In this document: piece by piece, positions 35,202 through 44,034 of the stretch | Layout of the letters: every line of letters begins with the position of its first letter | Numbering within the stretch: the stretch's first letter is position 1 | From: Sphingopyxis sp. HIX | GTDB taxonomy: Bacteria; Pseudomonadota; Alphaproteobacteria; Sphingomonadales; Sphingomonadaceae | NCBI RefSeq assembly: GCF_001468285.1 | Contig: NZ_LNSB01000010.1 | Location: 1 to 64,000, forward strand | Direction of reading: 5' to 3' | DNA length: 64,000 nucleotides | Notes under the pieces: generated by a model | Databases searched by the model: none | What the model was told of the DNA's origin: nothing | The model's input: the letters and a program-made list of their open reading frames with translations, nothing else | Program-made: the position numbers and the translations under genes

Positions 35202-35230
35202 GATATAGGTTTCGGGTCCTATTTTGTCAA
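35202..35230 (-). promoter_or_regulatory. Sigma70-type promoter for rpoB
   Basis: On the reverse strand TTGACA (35225-35230) and TATATC (35202-35207) are separated by exactly 17 bases. The -35 is perfect and the -10 has four of six consensus bases. The transcript would have a leader of about 170 bases before rpoB. The rest of the region up to the ArsR start shows no gene. Confidence 0.7.
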
Positions 35231-35313
35231 CGCGGGGGCGATGTCTAATTGCGCCCGAACGCAGCCGCTCCCCCCTACCGAAAAACAGTTTGCCAATCAG
35301 CAAAGTTTCTATC

Positions 35314-35673
35314 ATGGTTCGCCATATGGCAAACCAACGACCCGCGCTCGACCCGATCTTCCACGCGCTCGCCGATCCGACGCGGCGCGCGGTGATCGGC
35401 CGGCTGATGCAGGGCGCGGCGCCGGTCAAGGAACTCGCGCAGCCCTTCGCGATGGGCCTGCCCGCCTTCCTCAAGCATCTCGGCGTGCTCGAGGCGGCGG
35501 GGCTGATCCATAGCGAAAAGCAGGGCCGCGTGCGCACCTGCCGCGTCGACGCCGCGCGGCTCGCCGCGGCCGAGCAGTGGCTCGCCGAACAACGCGCCCT
35601 CTGGCAGGGGCGCGCCGACCGCCTCGCCGCCTTCGTCGAATCGCAAAATCCCCCAAATCCCCCCAGCGAATGA
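35314..35673 (+). CDS. ArsR-family transcriptional regulator
   Basis: A small winged-helix regulator of about 119 residues: LDPIFHALADPTRRAVIGRL and VKELAQPFAMGLPAFLKHLGVLEAAGLI (recognition helix), then a wing EKQGRVRTCRV. No metal-binding cysteine pair is visible; this matches the ArsR subgroup that pairs with AHSA1/SRPBCC genes. The ATG at 35314 or the one at 35326 may be used. A 20-base palindrome covers this region, suggesting autoregulation. It overlaps the ATG of the next gene region. Confidence 0.9.
   Translation: MVRHMANQRPALDPIFHALADPTRRAVIGRLMQGAAPVKELAQPFAMGLPAFLKHLGVLEAAGLIHSEKQGRVRTCRVDAARLAAAEQWLAEQRALWQGRADRLAAFVESQNPPNPPSE
35316..35335. promoter_or_regulatory. Palindromic operator candidate at the ArsR start
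   Basis: GGTTCGCCATATGGCAAACC is a near-perfect 20-base inverted repeat (18 of 20 positions) spanning the alternative ATG at 35326. Such a symmetric site at the start codon of an ArsR gene fits an autorepression operator. Binding is inferred. Confidence 0.5.
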
Positions 35674-35687
35674 ACCAGGAGCCCTTC

Positions 35688-36152
35688 ATGTCCGACAAAA
35701 CCGAACTCACCATCGCGCGCCAGATCGCCGCGCCGCCAGCGGCGGTGTGGGATGCATGGAGCGACCCCGCCAAACTCGCGCAGTGGTGGATCCCCGGCCC
35801 GATGGCATGCCAGGTCGTCAAGCTCGACCTGCGTCCCGGCGGCGGTTTCGAGACGCTGATGCGCGAAGAGGACGCCGTCAGCTTCCAGCCGCACGTCGAG
35901 GGCTGCTTCCTCGAGGCGATCCCCGAGCAGCGGCTTGTCTTCACCACAGTGCTCAAGGAAGGCTGGCAGCCGATCGAACCCTGGCTCGCGCTCACCGCGA
36001 TCCTGACCTTCGAGGCGAAGGACGGCGGCACGCTCTACACGTCGCGCGTGCTGCACCGGAATCCCGAGGAGAGCCGCAAGCATGAAGAAATGGGCTTCTA
36101 CGAAGGTTGGGGCGCCGCACTCGGCCAGCTGGCGGCGCTGCTGGAGCGGTAA
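35688..36152 (+). CDS. SRPBCC/AHSA1-family protein
   Basis: A 154-residue START-like (Bet v1 fold) protein with ARQIAAPPAAVWDAWSDPAKLAQWWIPGP, the typical opening of the AHSA1 group, and a C-terminal helix HEEMGFYEGWGAALGQLAALLE. Such proteins bind hydrophobic ligands or act as co-chaperones. AGGAG at 35677 and six bases spacing favour the ATG at 35688; the alternative ATG at 35670 overlaps the ArsR stop. ArsR-AHSA1 gene pairs are common, so the two are likely one operon. Confidence 0.9.
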   Translation: MSDKTELTIARQIAAPPAAVWDAWSDPAKLAQWWIPGPMACQVVKLDLRPGGGFETLMREEDAVSFQPHVEGCFLEAIPEQRLVFTTVLKEGWQPIEPWLALTAILTFEAKDGGTLYTSRVLHRNPEESRKHEEMGFYEGWGAALGQLAALLER

Positions 36153-36194
36153 GACGGGGTTGCACGCGCGCGGCGCCAACGCCATAGCGCGCGC

Positions 36195-37475
36195 ATGCAC
36201 GATATCCGCTTGATCCGCGAAAACCCGCAAGCCTTCGACGCCGGCCTCGCCCGCCGCGGGCTCGCGCCCCTGTCCGCCGAAATCCTGAGCATGGACGCGT
36301 CGCTGCGCGCGCTCCAGACCGAGATGCAGGCCGCGCTGGCGCGCCGCAACGAAGCGTCGAAGCTGATCGGCCAGGCGATGGCGCAGGGCGACAAGGACAA
36401 GGCCGAGGCGCTGAAGGCCGAGGTCGCGGGCCTCAAGACCGCGCTCCCCGCGCAGGAAGAGGCCGAGCGCGAGCAGCTCGCCGCGCTGCACGACAAGCTC
36501 GCCGCGCTCCCCAACCTTCCCGCGGGCGAAGTCCCCGATGGCGACGACGAGGAAGGCAATGTCGAGATTGCGCGCTGGGGCACGCCCCGAACGTTCGACT
36601 TCGAACCGCAGGAACATGCCGATTTCGCCCCCGCGCTGGGCCTCGATTTCGAGACCGCGGCGAAGATGTCGGGTGCGCGCTTCGCCTTTTTGAAAGGCCA
36701 GATGGCGCGGCTCGAACGCGCGCTCGGCCAATATATGCTCGACCGGCAGACGATCGAGCAGGGCTACACCGAATGCGCGACCCCGCTGATGGTGCGCGAC
36801 GAGGCGGCGTTCGGCACCACGCAGCTCCCCAAGTTCCGCGAGGACCTGTTCCAGACCACCGACGGCCGCTGGCTGATCTCGACCTCCGAGATGAGCCTGA
36901 CCAATGCGGTGCGCGAGGACATCCTGACCGAAGAGCAGCTGCCGATGCGGATGACCGCGCTCACCCCCTGCTTCCGCTCGGAGGCGGGATCGGCGGGGCG
37001 CGACACGCGCGGCTATATCCGCCAGCACCAGTTCTGGAAGGTCGAGCTCGTCTCGATCGTCCGGCCCGAGGAGAGCGACGCCGAACTCGAACGCAAGACG
37101 CGCGCCGCCGAGCTGATCCTCGAAGGGCTCGGCCTGCCGTACCGCAAGATGCTGCTCTGCGCCGGCGACATGGGCTTCGCCGCGCGCAAGACCTATGACC
37201 TCGAGGTCTGGCTGCCCGGGCAGGACAGCTACCGCGAGATTTCGAGCTGCTCGAACTGCGGCGATTTCCAGGCGCGGCGCATGAACACGCGCTTCCGCCG
37301 CGAGGGCGTCAAAGGCAATGAGTTCGTCCATACGCTGAACGGCTCGGGGCTCGCGGTCGGGCGGACGCTGGTGGCGATCCTGGAGAATTACCAGCAGGCC
37401 GACGGGAGCGTCACGGTCCCCGAGGCGTTGTTGCCGTACATGGGCGGGATCACCAAGCTGGAACCCGCCAACTGA
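36195..37475 (+). CDS. serS: Seryl-tRNA synthetase
   Basis: Class II synthetase of 426 residues that charges tRNA-Ser. The N-terminal coiled-coil arm (about residues 30-105, rich in Ala/Glu/Lys) binds the long variable arm. Class II motif 2 is seen in [19 protein letters not shown] and motif 3 in [19 protein letters not shown]. It starts at ATG 36195 and is followed by a family C repeat and surE. Confidence 0.98.
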   Translation: MHDIRLIRENPQAFDAGLARRGLAPLSAEILSMDASLRALQTEMQAALARRNEASKLIGQAMAQGDKDKAEALKAEVAGLKTALPAQEEAEREQLAALHDKLAALPNLPAGEVPDGDDEEGNVEIARWGTPRTFDFEPQEHADFAPALGLDFETAAKMSGARFAFLKGQMARLERALGQYMLDRQTIEQGYTECATPLMVRDEAAFGTTQLPKFREDLFQTTDGRWLISTSEMSLTNAVREDILTEEQLPMRMTALTPCFRSEAGSAGRDTRGYIRQHQFWKVELVSIVRPEESDAELERKTRAAELILEGLGLPYRKMLLCAGDMGFAARKTYDLEVWLPGQDSYREISSCSNCGDFQARRMNTRFRREGVKGNEFVHTLNGSGLAVGRTLVAILENYQQADGSVTVPEALLPYMGGITKLEPAN

Positions 37476-37480
37476 ATTAT

Positions 37481-37555
37481 CGTCACCCCGGGCTCGACCC
37501 GGGGTCCAGCTGATCGCCGTGGCCAAGCGGGACCCCGGGTCAAGCCCGGGGTGGC
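37481..37555. repeat. Family C inverted repeat between serS and surE
   Basis: Two hairpins, ACCCCGGGCTCGACCCGGGGT near the left end and GACCCCGGGTCAAGCCCGGGG near the right, flank a short non-palindromic core. It resembles alphaproteobacterial repeats with the core CCCGGGCTTGACCCGGG. The other copy is at 42219-42295. It extends to within 20 bases of the surE start. Confidence 0.85.
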
Positions 37556-37574
37556 GCAAGAAGAAAGAAAAACA

Positions 37575-38348
37575 GTGCGCATCCTCCTCACCAACGACGA
37601 CGGCTACCACGCCCCCGGCTTCGCGGTCCTCGAAGCGATCGCGCGGCAGCTCAGCGACGACATCTGGGTGTGCGCCCCCGCCGAGGAACAGTCGGGCGCG
37701 GGCCATTCGCTGACCCTGTCGCGCCCGGTGCGTATTCGCCAGCATGGCGAGCGGCGCTGGTCGTGCACCGGCACGCCGACCGATTCGGTGATGATGGCGA
37801 TCGGCAAGCTGATGCCCGAAAAGCCCGACCTGATCCTCTCGGGGGTCAACCGCGGCGCGAACCTCGGCGACGACATCACTTATTCGGGCACGGTGTCGGC
37901 GGCGATCGAGGGGGCGCTCGCGGGCATCCGCTCGATCGCGCTGAGCCAGGTCTATGCGAAGGAAGGCATGGGCGACGCCGTGCCCTTCGGCGCGGCCGAG
38001 GCGTGGGGCGCGAAGGTGCTGCGCCCGCTGCTCGACATGGAGATGCCGCCGCGCACGCTGGTGAACGTCAATTTCCCCGCGATCGCCGCCGATGCGGTCA
38101 AGGGCATCCGCGTCACGCGGCAGGGCTTCCACGATTACGGCCGCGGCTCGATCGTCGAGGGCACCGACCCGCGCGGTTATCGCTATTACTGGTTCGGGCT
38201 GCACGGCATCGAGCACAGCTTGGGCCACGACAGCGACCTCGAGGCGATCGACGACGACTATATCTCGGTCACCCCGCTCCAGCTCGACCTGACCCACGAC
38301 GCGTCGCTGGCGGCACTGCGCAGCGCGTACGGAGTGGCGTCGGCCTGA
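37575..38348 (+). CDS. surE: 5'/3'-nucleotidase SurE
   Basis: Survival protein of 257 residues: a metal-dependent nucleotidase. It starts MRILLTNDDGYHAPG with the DD pair of the metal site; a conserved Asn lies in VNRGANLGDDITYSGTVSAA. The GTG at 37575 is chosen since the GTG at 37551 lies inside the family C repeat. It forms the head of surE-SRAP-LysM/M23, where enterobacteria have surE-pcm-nlpD. Confidence 0.95.
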   Translation: MRILLTNDDGYHAPGFAVLEAIARQLSDDIWVCAPAEEQSGAGHSLTLSRPVRIRQHGERRWSCTGTPTDSVMMAIGKLMPEKPDLILSGVNRGANLGDDITYSGTVSAAIEGALAGIRSIALSQVYAKEGMGDAVPFGAAEAWGAKVLRPLLDMEMPPRTLVNVNFPAIAADAVKGIRVTRQGFHDYGRGSIVEGTDPRGYRYYWFGLHGIEHSLGHDSDLEAIDDDYISVTPLQLDLTHDASLAALRSAYGVASA

Positions 38349-38932
38349 CCCGCCTCTATCGCCTCGACGTCCCCGCCGCCGACATCGCGGCGCGTTTCGG
38401 CGCCGAGGCGGGCAAGGATCCCTGGACCGGCGACTATGTCGCGCCCGGCCGCCCCGCGCCGGTCGTGATCCGCGACGAAAAATGGCGCGTGCGCCGCGTG
38501 CGGCCGATGTTCTGGGGCGTGCCGCCGCCGCCGCGCGGCACCGACCCGATCACCAGCGTGCGCAACCTGGACAGCCCCTTCTGGGTCGGCACCTTGCGTC
38601 ACACCGAATTCCGCTGCCTGATCCCCGCGACCAGCTTCGCCTTATGGTCGGGACCCGCGGGCGCGCGGCGCCAGCATTGGTTCGCGGTCGCGGAGCAGCC
38701 GATCTTCGCGATGGCGGGCATCGTCCGCTTCGCCGACGAGATCCCGACCTTCGCGATGCTGACGACCGATCCCAACCGGCTGGTCGCGCATCACCATCCG
38801 GGCGCGATGCCGCTGATCCTGCCCGCCGAGGCGCACGAGCGCTGGCTGACCGCCGACTGGAAGGATGCACAGGGCCTCGTCACCCCCTTCCCCGGGCAGG
38901 CAATGACGGTGTCGGACGCGCCGCCATTTTAA
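38345..38932 (+). CDS. SRAP-fold protein lacking the catalytic cysteine
   Basis: A 195-residue protein of the SOS response-associated peptidase fold (HMCES/YedK type). The usual start MCNLYR appears here as (start)TRLYR: the catalytic Cys2 is Thr2. The FYEW glutamate position is leucine (SFALW, Leu100), while Asn74 (SVRN) and the histidines HHHPGAMPLIL near 150 are kept. So the autocatalytic abasic-site cross-link residue is missing. No ATG, GTG or TTG fits; a CTG at 38345-38347 overlaps the surE stop (CTGA) and may be the start. Its stop codon lies at the edge of the next repeat. Confidence 0.75.
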   Translation: MTRLYRLDVPAADIAARFGAEAGKDPWTGDYVAPGRPAPVVIRDEKWRVRRVRPMFWGVPPPPRGTDPITSVRNLDSPFWVGTLRHTEFRCLIPATSFALWSGPAGARRQHWFAVAEQPIFAMAGIVRFADEIPTFAMLTTDPNRLVAHHHPGAMPLILPAEAHERWLTADWKDAQGLVTPFPGQAMTVSDAPPF

Positions 38933-39081
38933 TCCTCCCTGTCGCGAAGCGATGGGGAGGGGGACCGCTCGCGAAGCGAGTGGTGGAGGGGCCGATGCCA
39001 TGAGCGTCGGTCTAAGGCCGCCGCCCCTCCACCATGCTTCGCATGGTCCCCCTCCCCACGGCTTCGCCGCAGGGAGGATTA
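38930..39081. repeat. Family A palindromic intergenic repeat, full copy
   Basis: About 152 bases from TAATCCTCCC to GGGAGGATTA. The left half (GATGGGGAGGGGGACCGCTC) is nearly the inverse of the right (CCATGGTCCCCCTCCCCACGG type). Its first TAA is the stop codon of the SRAP-fold gene, so the repeat touches a coding end. Confidence 0.9.
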
Positions 39082-39147
39082 TTACGTCGGCTCCCAATAA
39101 CAATGTCCCCGCTGGTCAAGCGCGCAAGGCTTTGGCAGATAAGGCGC

Positions 39148-40212
39148 ATGGGGGACCGGCGCCGCATCTTGACCATCCTGCTGCTGACGGCGCCGCTCGC
39201 CGCCTGCATCCCCGCCTCGACACCGCCGCAGCGGCCCGTAGCGCCCGCGACGACCGCCCCCGCACCCGGCGCACCGCTATCCTATGACGATGTCGCGGGA
39301 GGCGACAGCCAGCCGACCTGGACGCTGAAGCCCGTCGCCACCAACGCCGCCACGGTGACCGCTACGACCTACACCGTCCGCTCGGGCGACACGCTGCGCG
39401 CGATCGGCGAGATGACGCGCGCTGGGTCCGAAGCGATCGCGATGGAGAACGACCTCGCACCGCCCTATACGCTCGTTCCCGGCCAGCGGCTGCGCATTCC
39501 CGCCGGCCTCTATCACCGCGTCGCGGCGGGCGAGACGGGGATCGGCATCGCCAGCGCCTATGGCGCCGACTGGGGCGAGATCGTGACGATCAACGCGCTC
39601 AGCGAACCCTATATCCTCCGCGTCGGCCAGCGGCTCCGCCTCCCCGCCGACGCGCGCCCGCTGCCGAAGAAAGAGGTCGACATCGCGGCGCGCGCCGCGG
39701 CCTTCACGCTCGACATCGACGATATCGCGACGGGCAGCCAGCCCGCGCTCGCCGCGAACAAGGCGCCGGCTCCCGCCAGCGCCGCGCCGCGCGGGCCGGT
39801 CACCGCCGCGATCGCCACCCCCGCCGCCTTCACCGGCCGCTTCGTCTGGCCGCTGCCCGGCAAGGTCATCGCGCGCTTCGGCCCGCTCGCGCCGGGCAAG
39901 GTCAGCGACGGCATCAACATCGCGGCGGCCGCGGGCACGCCGATCCACGCGACCGCCAATGGCGTGGTCTCCTACGCCGGCGATCAGATCGCGGTCTATG
40001 GCGGGCTGATCCTGATCGATCACGGCAGCGGCTGGGTCAGCGCCTATGGCCATGCGCAGCAGATCGACGTCCGCCGCGGCCAGGCGGTCAAGGCGGGCGA
40101 CATCATCGGCCTCGCGGGCGCCAGCGGCCAGGTCCAGACCCCGCAGCTGCACTTCCAGCTCCGGAAGAACCGCATCCCCGTCGACCCGCTCAAACAATTG
40201 CCCGCGCGATGA
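39148..40212 (+). CDS. LysM/M23-like lipoprotein, NlpD type
   Basis: Outer-membrane lipoprotein of 354 residues. A lipobox LTAPLAAC, a Pro/Ala-rich spacer, two LysM-like repeats (YTVRSGDTLRAIGEM and YHRVAAGETGIGIASAYG), a second linker and a C-terminal M23 domain are present. The usual HxxxD zinc motif is absent: SDGINIAAAAG replaces HKGIDI; HFQLR is kept. So it should not cut peptidoglycan but may activate amidases, as NlpD does. ATG at 39148 after AAGG. The next gene overlaps its stop by four bases. Confidence 0.9.
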   Translation: MGDRRRILTILLLTAPLAACIPASTPPQRPVAPATTAPAPGAPLSYDDVAGGDSQPTWTLKPVATNAATVTATTYTVRSGDTLRAIGEMTRAGSEAIAMENDLAPPYTLVPGQRLRIPAGLYHRVAAGETGIGIASAYGADWGEIVTINALSEPYILRVGQRLRLPADARPLPKKEVDIAARAAAFTLDIDDIATGSQPALAANKAPAPASAAPRGPVTAAIATPAAFTGRFVWPLPGKVIARFGPLAPGKVSDGINIAAAAGTPIHATANGVVSYAGDQIAVYGGLILIDHGSGWVSAYGHAQQIDVRRGQAVKAGDIIGLAGASGQVQTPQLHFQLRKNRIPVDPLKQLPAR

Positions 40213-41264
40213 GCCGCAAGCCGAACGAGAAGCTGCATTTGCAGCATATCTTCCGCCCGCTCAAACGCGCGAGCAAATGGCCGATCTGGGCCGATGTCAT
40301 CGCGCGGCTCGGCCTCGCCTTCTTCCTGATCGGCATCGTCGTGCTCGTCCACTGGATCGACCGCGCGGGGCTGAAGGACAGCCACGACGGCCAGATCAGC
40401 TTCCTCGATGTCGTCTATTTCACGATGATCTCGGTCACGACGACGGGCTTCGGCGACATCGCCCCGGTGTCGGACCGCTCGCGATTGATCGAGGCGGTGA
40501 TCGTCACCCCGATCCGCATAGCAGTGCTCTTCATCTTCGTCGGCACCGCCTATAATTTCGTCCTCAAGCGCACATGGGAAAAATGGCGTATGGCCCGCAT
40601 CCAGGCAAAGCTCACCGACCATATCGTCGTGCTCGGTTACGGCACCAGCGGCGCCGAGGCGGTGCGCGAACTCATCGCGCGCGGTACGCCGCCGCACTGC
40701 ATCGTCGTCATCGACCAGGCGGGGAACCGCATTGCGGAGGCCGAGGCCGCGGGCTGCAACGTGCTCCAGGGCGACGCGTCGAACGACGACACCCTGCTCG
40801 ACGTCCATGTCGCGCGCGCGCAGAATGTCCTCGTCTCGGCGGGGCGCGACGACACCTCGATCCTGATCGTGCTCACGGTCCGCCACCTCGCGCCGAACGT
40901 ACCGATCAGCGTCGTGATCCGCGCGCAGGACAACGAGTTGCTCGCGCGGCAGGCGGGCGCCAGCAACGTCATCAACCCGGTCAGCTTCACCGGACTGCTA
41001 CTCGCCGGATCGGCGCAGGGCGAGCATGTCGCGAGCTATATGGCCGACCTCGCGGCGGTCGGCGGCAAGGTGCAGCTGCGCGAGCGCCCGGTCAGCGCCG
41101 AGGAAGTCGGCCGCAGCCTCGACCAGCTCGCCAGCGGCGGCCGCGGCCTGCGCATCTACCGCGACGGCAAGCCGCACGGCTTCTGGGAAGACGAAGTGCG
41201 CGTGCTGCAGGCGGGTGACGTGGTGGTCGAAGTCATCCCGTGCGAGGTGTGCGAGGCCGACTAG
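40209..41264 (+). CDS. Potassium channel with RCK (TrkA-N) domain
   Basis: A 351-residue inner-membrane protein. Hydrophobic helix (about residues 30-50), pore with [15 protein letters not shown] (selectivity filter TTTGFGD close to TVGYGD), a second helix, then a cytoplasmic Rossmann-like RCK domain starting [21 protein letters not shown]. Likely a ligand-gated K+ channel related to Kch. It overlaps the LysM/M23 stop by four bases, suggesting co-translation. It converges with the DUF423 gene (overlap of four bases). Confidence 0.9.
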   Translation: MSRKPNEKLHLQHIFRPLKRASKWPIWADVIARLGLAFFLIGIVVLVHWIDRAGLKDSHDGQISFLDVVYFTMISVTTTGFGDIAPVSDRSRLIEAVIVTPIRIAVLFIFVGTAYNFVLKRTWEKWRMARIQAKLTDHIVVLGYGTSGAEAVRELIARGTPPHCIVVIDQAGNRIAEAEAAGCNVLQGDASNDDTLLDVHVARAQNVLVSAGRDDTSILIVLTVRHLAPNVPISVVIRAQDNELLARQAGASNVINPVSFTGLLLAGSAQGEHVASYMADLAAVGGKVQLRERPVSAEEVGRSLDQLASGGRGLRIYRDGKPHGFWEDEVRVLQAGDVVVEVIPCEVCEAD

Positions 41265-41590
41265 GCCTTCCAGTATATCCACGCCGCCCACAACCAGCCG
41301 ATGATCAGCAAGGTCCCGCCGATCGGCGTGACCGCGCCCAGCCATTTCGGCGCACCGAGCGCCATCGCATAGAGCGTCACCGCAAAGATCGCCCCGCCCG
41401 CCAGCAGCAGCATCGCCGGCCCGCGCGCGAAGCTCATGATCGCGAGCGCCGCGACCGCGTGGATGAGCTGGTAGAGCCCGCCGGTGCGCAGCCATTCGGC
41501 CTGCTGCGGCCCCGCGGCGCCATGCGCGCCGAACGCGCCCGCCGCCACCGCCATCGCCGCCGAAATCGCAGCCAATACGCCCATCATCAT
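41261..41590 (-). CDS. DUF423-family small membrane protein
   Basis: A 109-residue membrane protein with four hydrophobic stretches. The start [27 protein letters not shown] carries GAFGAHG, the mark of the DUF423 (YgdD) family. The first of three tandem ATGs at 41590 has AGGGG six bases upstream. The function is unknown. Its stop overlaps the stop region of the K+ channel gene. Confidence 0.9.
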   Translation of the reverse strand: MMMGVLAAISAAMAVAAGAFGAHGAAGPQQAEWLRTGGLYQLIHAVAALAIMSFARGPAMLLLAGGAIFAVTLYAMALGAPKWLGAVTPIGGTLLIIGWLWAAWIYWKA

Positions 41591-41744
41591 TCGATACCCC
41601 TGCAAGGCCTTACGACGCGCCGCGCTGTCATCGCGCGCGAGGGGGACCATGATCGTCCTACGGTTGGATCGCAACGCCTGCGGTGATAAATGGGCAACGG
41701 GGACGGGTGCACAAGCCGTGCGCCGGCCGCGGAGGGGAATGAGG

Positions 41745-42146
41745 ATGTGGGAAATCAGCTGGCTCGCGGTGGTCTTGGCCGCACTGGTAACCTTTGTGGT
41801 CGGGGGTCTATGGTACGGCCCGCTGTTCCTGAAGGTCTGGCAGCGCGAGGCCGGCGTCACCGAAGAATCGATGCAGAAACGCCATCCTGCCTATGTGTTC
41901 GGCGGGGCGTTCCTGCTCAACCTGTTCGCCGCCTATATCCTTGGCCATGTGCTTGCGACCTATGGCCGGCCGCCACTTGGCGTCGATATCATGATCGCCT
42001 TCGGCGTCGCCGCGGGGTTCATCGTCACCGCCTTCGGGGTCAATTATCTGTTCGCGGGCAAATCCTTCACGCTGTTCGCCATCGACGCGGGCTATTGGAT
42101 CGTGACCTATAGCCTGATGGGCGTGATTTTCGGCTATCTCGGCTAG
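41745..42146 (+). CDS. DUF1761-family membrane protein
   Basis: A 133-residue membrane protein with four hydrophobic helices, starting [20 protein letters not shown]. The segment [19 protein letters not shown] and the end [27 protein letters not shown] match DUF1761. The ATG at 41745 has GGAGGGG about seven bases upstream and is preferred over the ATG at 41739. Its function is unknown. Confidence 0.88.
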   Translation: MWEISWLAVVLAALVTFVVGGLWYGPLFLKVWQREAGVTEESMQKRHPAYVFGGAFLLNLFAAYILGHVLATYGRPPLGVDIMIAFGVAAGFIVTAFGVNYLFAGKSFTLFAIDAGYWIVTYSLMGVIFGYLG

Positions 42147-42218
42147 GCTCTCGCCGCAAGGTCAGGAGCCAGCGGGGAGAGTTAGCCCGCAAAAGCGACG
42201 CGCGACTCTCCTCCTTCC

Positions 42219-42295
42219 GTCACACCGGGGCTTGACCCGGGGCCTGCCTTTTCTTGAAGAAAGAGGCGGATCCCGGATCAAGTCCGGGATGACGA
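42219..42295. repeat. Family C inverted repeat before rimO
   Basis: Starts CGTCACACCGGGGCTTGACCC and ends GTCCGGGATGACG, with an imperfect second hairpin. It shares its form with the copy at 37481-37555. It lies in the space between the DUF1761 gene and rimO; that whole 222-base gap holds nothing else recognisable. Confidence 0.8.
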
Positions 42296-42368
42296 AGACA
42301 AGCATGGGCGGCGCCAAGCACAGCCATGGTGACAAAGTGCGAAAAATCCCCTATGCGCCCCGCCAATC

Positions 42369-43739
42369 ATGACAATCAAAACCCTCCCCACCCAGCCGAA
42401 GGTCGGCATGGTGTCGCTCGGCTGCCCCAAGGCGCTCGTCGACAGCGAACGGATTCTGACCAAGCTGCGCGCCGACGGCTACGGCCTGTCGCCCGACTAT
42501 GCGGGCGCCGACGTCGTGCTCGTCAACACCTGCGGCTTCCTCGATTCCGCGAAGGAAGAAAGCCTCGAGGCGATCGGCGAAGCGATGGCCGAAAACGGCC
42601 GCGTCATCGTCACCGGCTGCATGGGCAACGAGGCCGAGGTCATCCGCGCGCGCTTTCCCAACGTCCTCGCGGTTACCGGCGCGCATCAGTACGAGCAGGT
42701 CGTCGACGCGGTCCATGACGCCGCGCCGCCCACCCAAGGCCCCTTCGTCGATCTCGTCCCCGAGGGCGGGCTCAAGCTCACCCCGCGCCACTACAGCTAT
42801 CTGAAGATCAGCGAAGGCTGCAACCACAGCTGCTCCTTCTGCATCATCCCGGACCTTCGCGGCAAACTCGTCAGCCGCCGCATCGACGCGGTGCTGCGCG
42901 AGGCCGAAAAGCTCGTTGCCGCGGGGACCAAGGAACTGCTGGTGATCAGCCAGGACACCTCGGCCTATGGCGTCGACATCCGGCACGACCCGCGCCAGTG
43001 GCACGGCCGCGAAGTGCGCGCGCACATGACCGACCTCGCGCGCGAACTCGGCCAATTGAAGACCGGCGAAGGCCGGGCTCCGTGGGTGCGCCTCCACTAT
43101 GTCTATCCCTATCCGCACGTCGATGCGGTGATCCCGCTGATGGCCGAGGGGCTGCTGACGCCCTATCTCGACATCCCCTTCCAGCACGCGAGCCCCAGCG
43201 TTCTCAAGCGCATGAAGCGCCCCGCGAACGAAGCGAAGGTGCTCGAACGGCTCAAGAGCTGGCGCGCGATCGCCCCCGACATCTCGATCCGCTCGAGCTT
43301 CGTCGTCGGCTTCCCCGGCGAGACCGAAGAGGATTTCCAGTACCTCCTCGACTGGCTCGACGAAGCCCAGCTCGACCGCGTCGGCGCCTTCCGCTTCGAG
43401 CCCGTCGCGGGCGCGCAGGCGAACGCGCTCGACAACCCGGTGCCCGAAGCGGTCAAGGAAGAACGCTACCAGCGTATCATGGCGAAGACCGCCGCGATCA
43501 GCGCGGCGAAGCTCGAAGCCAAGATCGGCCGTACCTTGCCGGTGATCATCGACGAGGTCGGCGAGGCGGACGAGGATGGCAGCATCGGCGCGACTGGTCG
43601 CTCACAGGCCGACGCGCCCGAGATCGACGGCCACGTCTATCTCCGCGACGTGGCGGAAACGCTGAAGGCCGGCGACATCGTCGATGTCGACATCGAGGAC
43701 GCCGACGAGCATGACCTGTTCGGGGTGGTCGCGGACTAA
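42369..43739 (+). CDS. rimO: Ribosomal protein S12 methylthiotransferase RimO
   Basis: Radical-SAM enzyme that adds a methylthio group to an Asp of ribosomal protein S12. The N-terminal UPF0004 domain has cysteines in [18 protein letters not shown] and TGCMGNE; the SAM cluster CxxxCxxC is in [13 protein letters not shown]; a TRAM domain ends the 456-residue protein. It starts at ATG 42369 and stands alone between repeats and the small genes. Confidence 0.98.
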   Translation: MTIKTLPTQPKVGMVSLGCPKALVDSERILTKLRADGYGLSPDYAGADVVLVNTCGFLDSAKEESLEAIGEAMAENGRVIVTGCMGNEAEVIRARFPNVLAVTGAHQYEQVVDAVHDAAPPTQGPFVDLVPEGGLKLTPRHYSYLKISEGCNHSCSFCIIPDLRGKLVSRRIDAVLREAEKLVAAGTKELLVISQDTSAYGVDIRHDPRQWHGREVRAHMTDLARELGQLKTGEGRAPWVRLHYVYPYPHVDAVIPLMAEGLLTPYLDIPFQHASPSVLKRMKRPANEAKVLERLKSWRAIAPDISIRSSFVVGFPGETEEDFQYLLDWLDEAQLDRVGAFRFEPVAGAQANALDNPVPEAVKEERYQRIMAKTAAISAAKLEAKIGRTLPVIIDEVGEADEDGSIGATGRSQADAPEIDGHVYLRDVAETLKAGDIVDVDIEDADEHDLFGVVAD

Positions 43740-43749
43740 ACCCGCGGCG

Positions 43750-44034
43750 TCAGCCCGCGGTCCGGCGCGTCTCGCGCAGCGCCGCGGGACAGGCGGCATG
43801 GCACGGCGCCTGCTCGTGGCGCCCCGGCCCCTCGCCGCGCGGCTCACCCAGCGGCAGTTGCATGACGATATATTCGCCGGGCTCGCCCGAACAGACACGC
43901 ACCACCAGCCCGCCCGGCTCCGCGGCCGCCGGCACGCTCGTCGCGGCCAGCATCGCAAGCGCGGGGATCAGATGCAGCGGGCTACGCCGCCGCGGCACTA
44001 TCTCTTCCTCGTCGCGGACATCGGCATGCGTCAT
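43750..44034 (-). CDS. Small exported protein, Cys-containing C-terminus
   Basis: A 94-residue hypothetical protein. A charged N-terminal part precedes a hydrophobic run (LHLIPALAMLAATSVPAAAEPGG) that fits a signal peptide. The mature part has a VCSGEPGEYIVMQLPLGEP segment and a Cys-rich tail HEQAPCHAACPAALRETRR. It could bind metal, but no family is known. It overlaps the next gene start by four bases (ATGA), so the pair is co-transcribed and lies next to the tyrosinase gene. Confidence 0.55.
   Translation of the reverse strand: MTHADVRDEEEIVPRRRSPLHLIPALAMLAATSVPAAAEPGGLVVRVCSGEPGEYIVMQLPLGEPRGEGPGRHEQAPCHAACPAALRETRRTAG

Noticed and set aside
35175-38297. Open frame of about 1040 codons on the reverse strand across serS and surE
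   Set aside because: It runs opposite several clear genes (ArsR, AHSA1, serS, surE) and has no recognisable domain.
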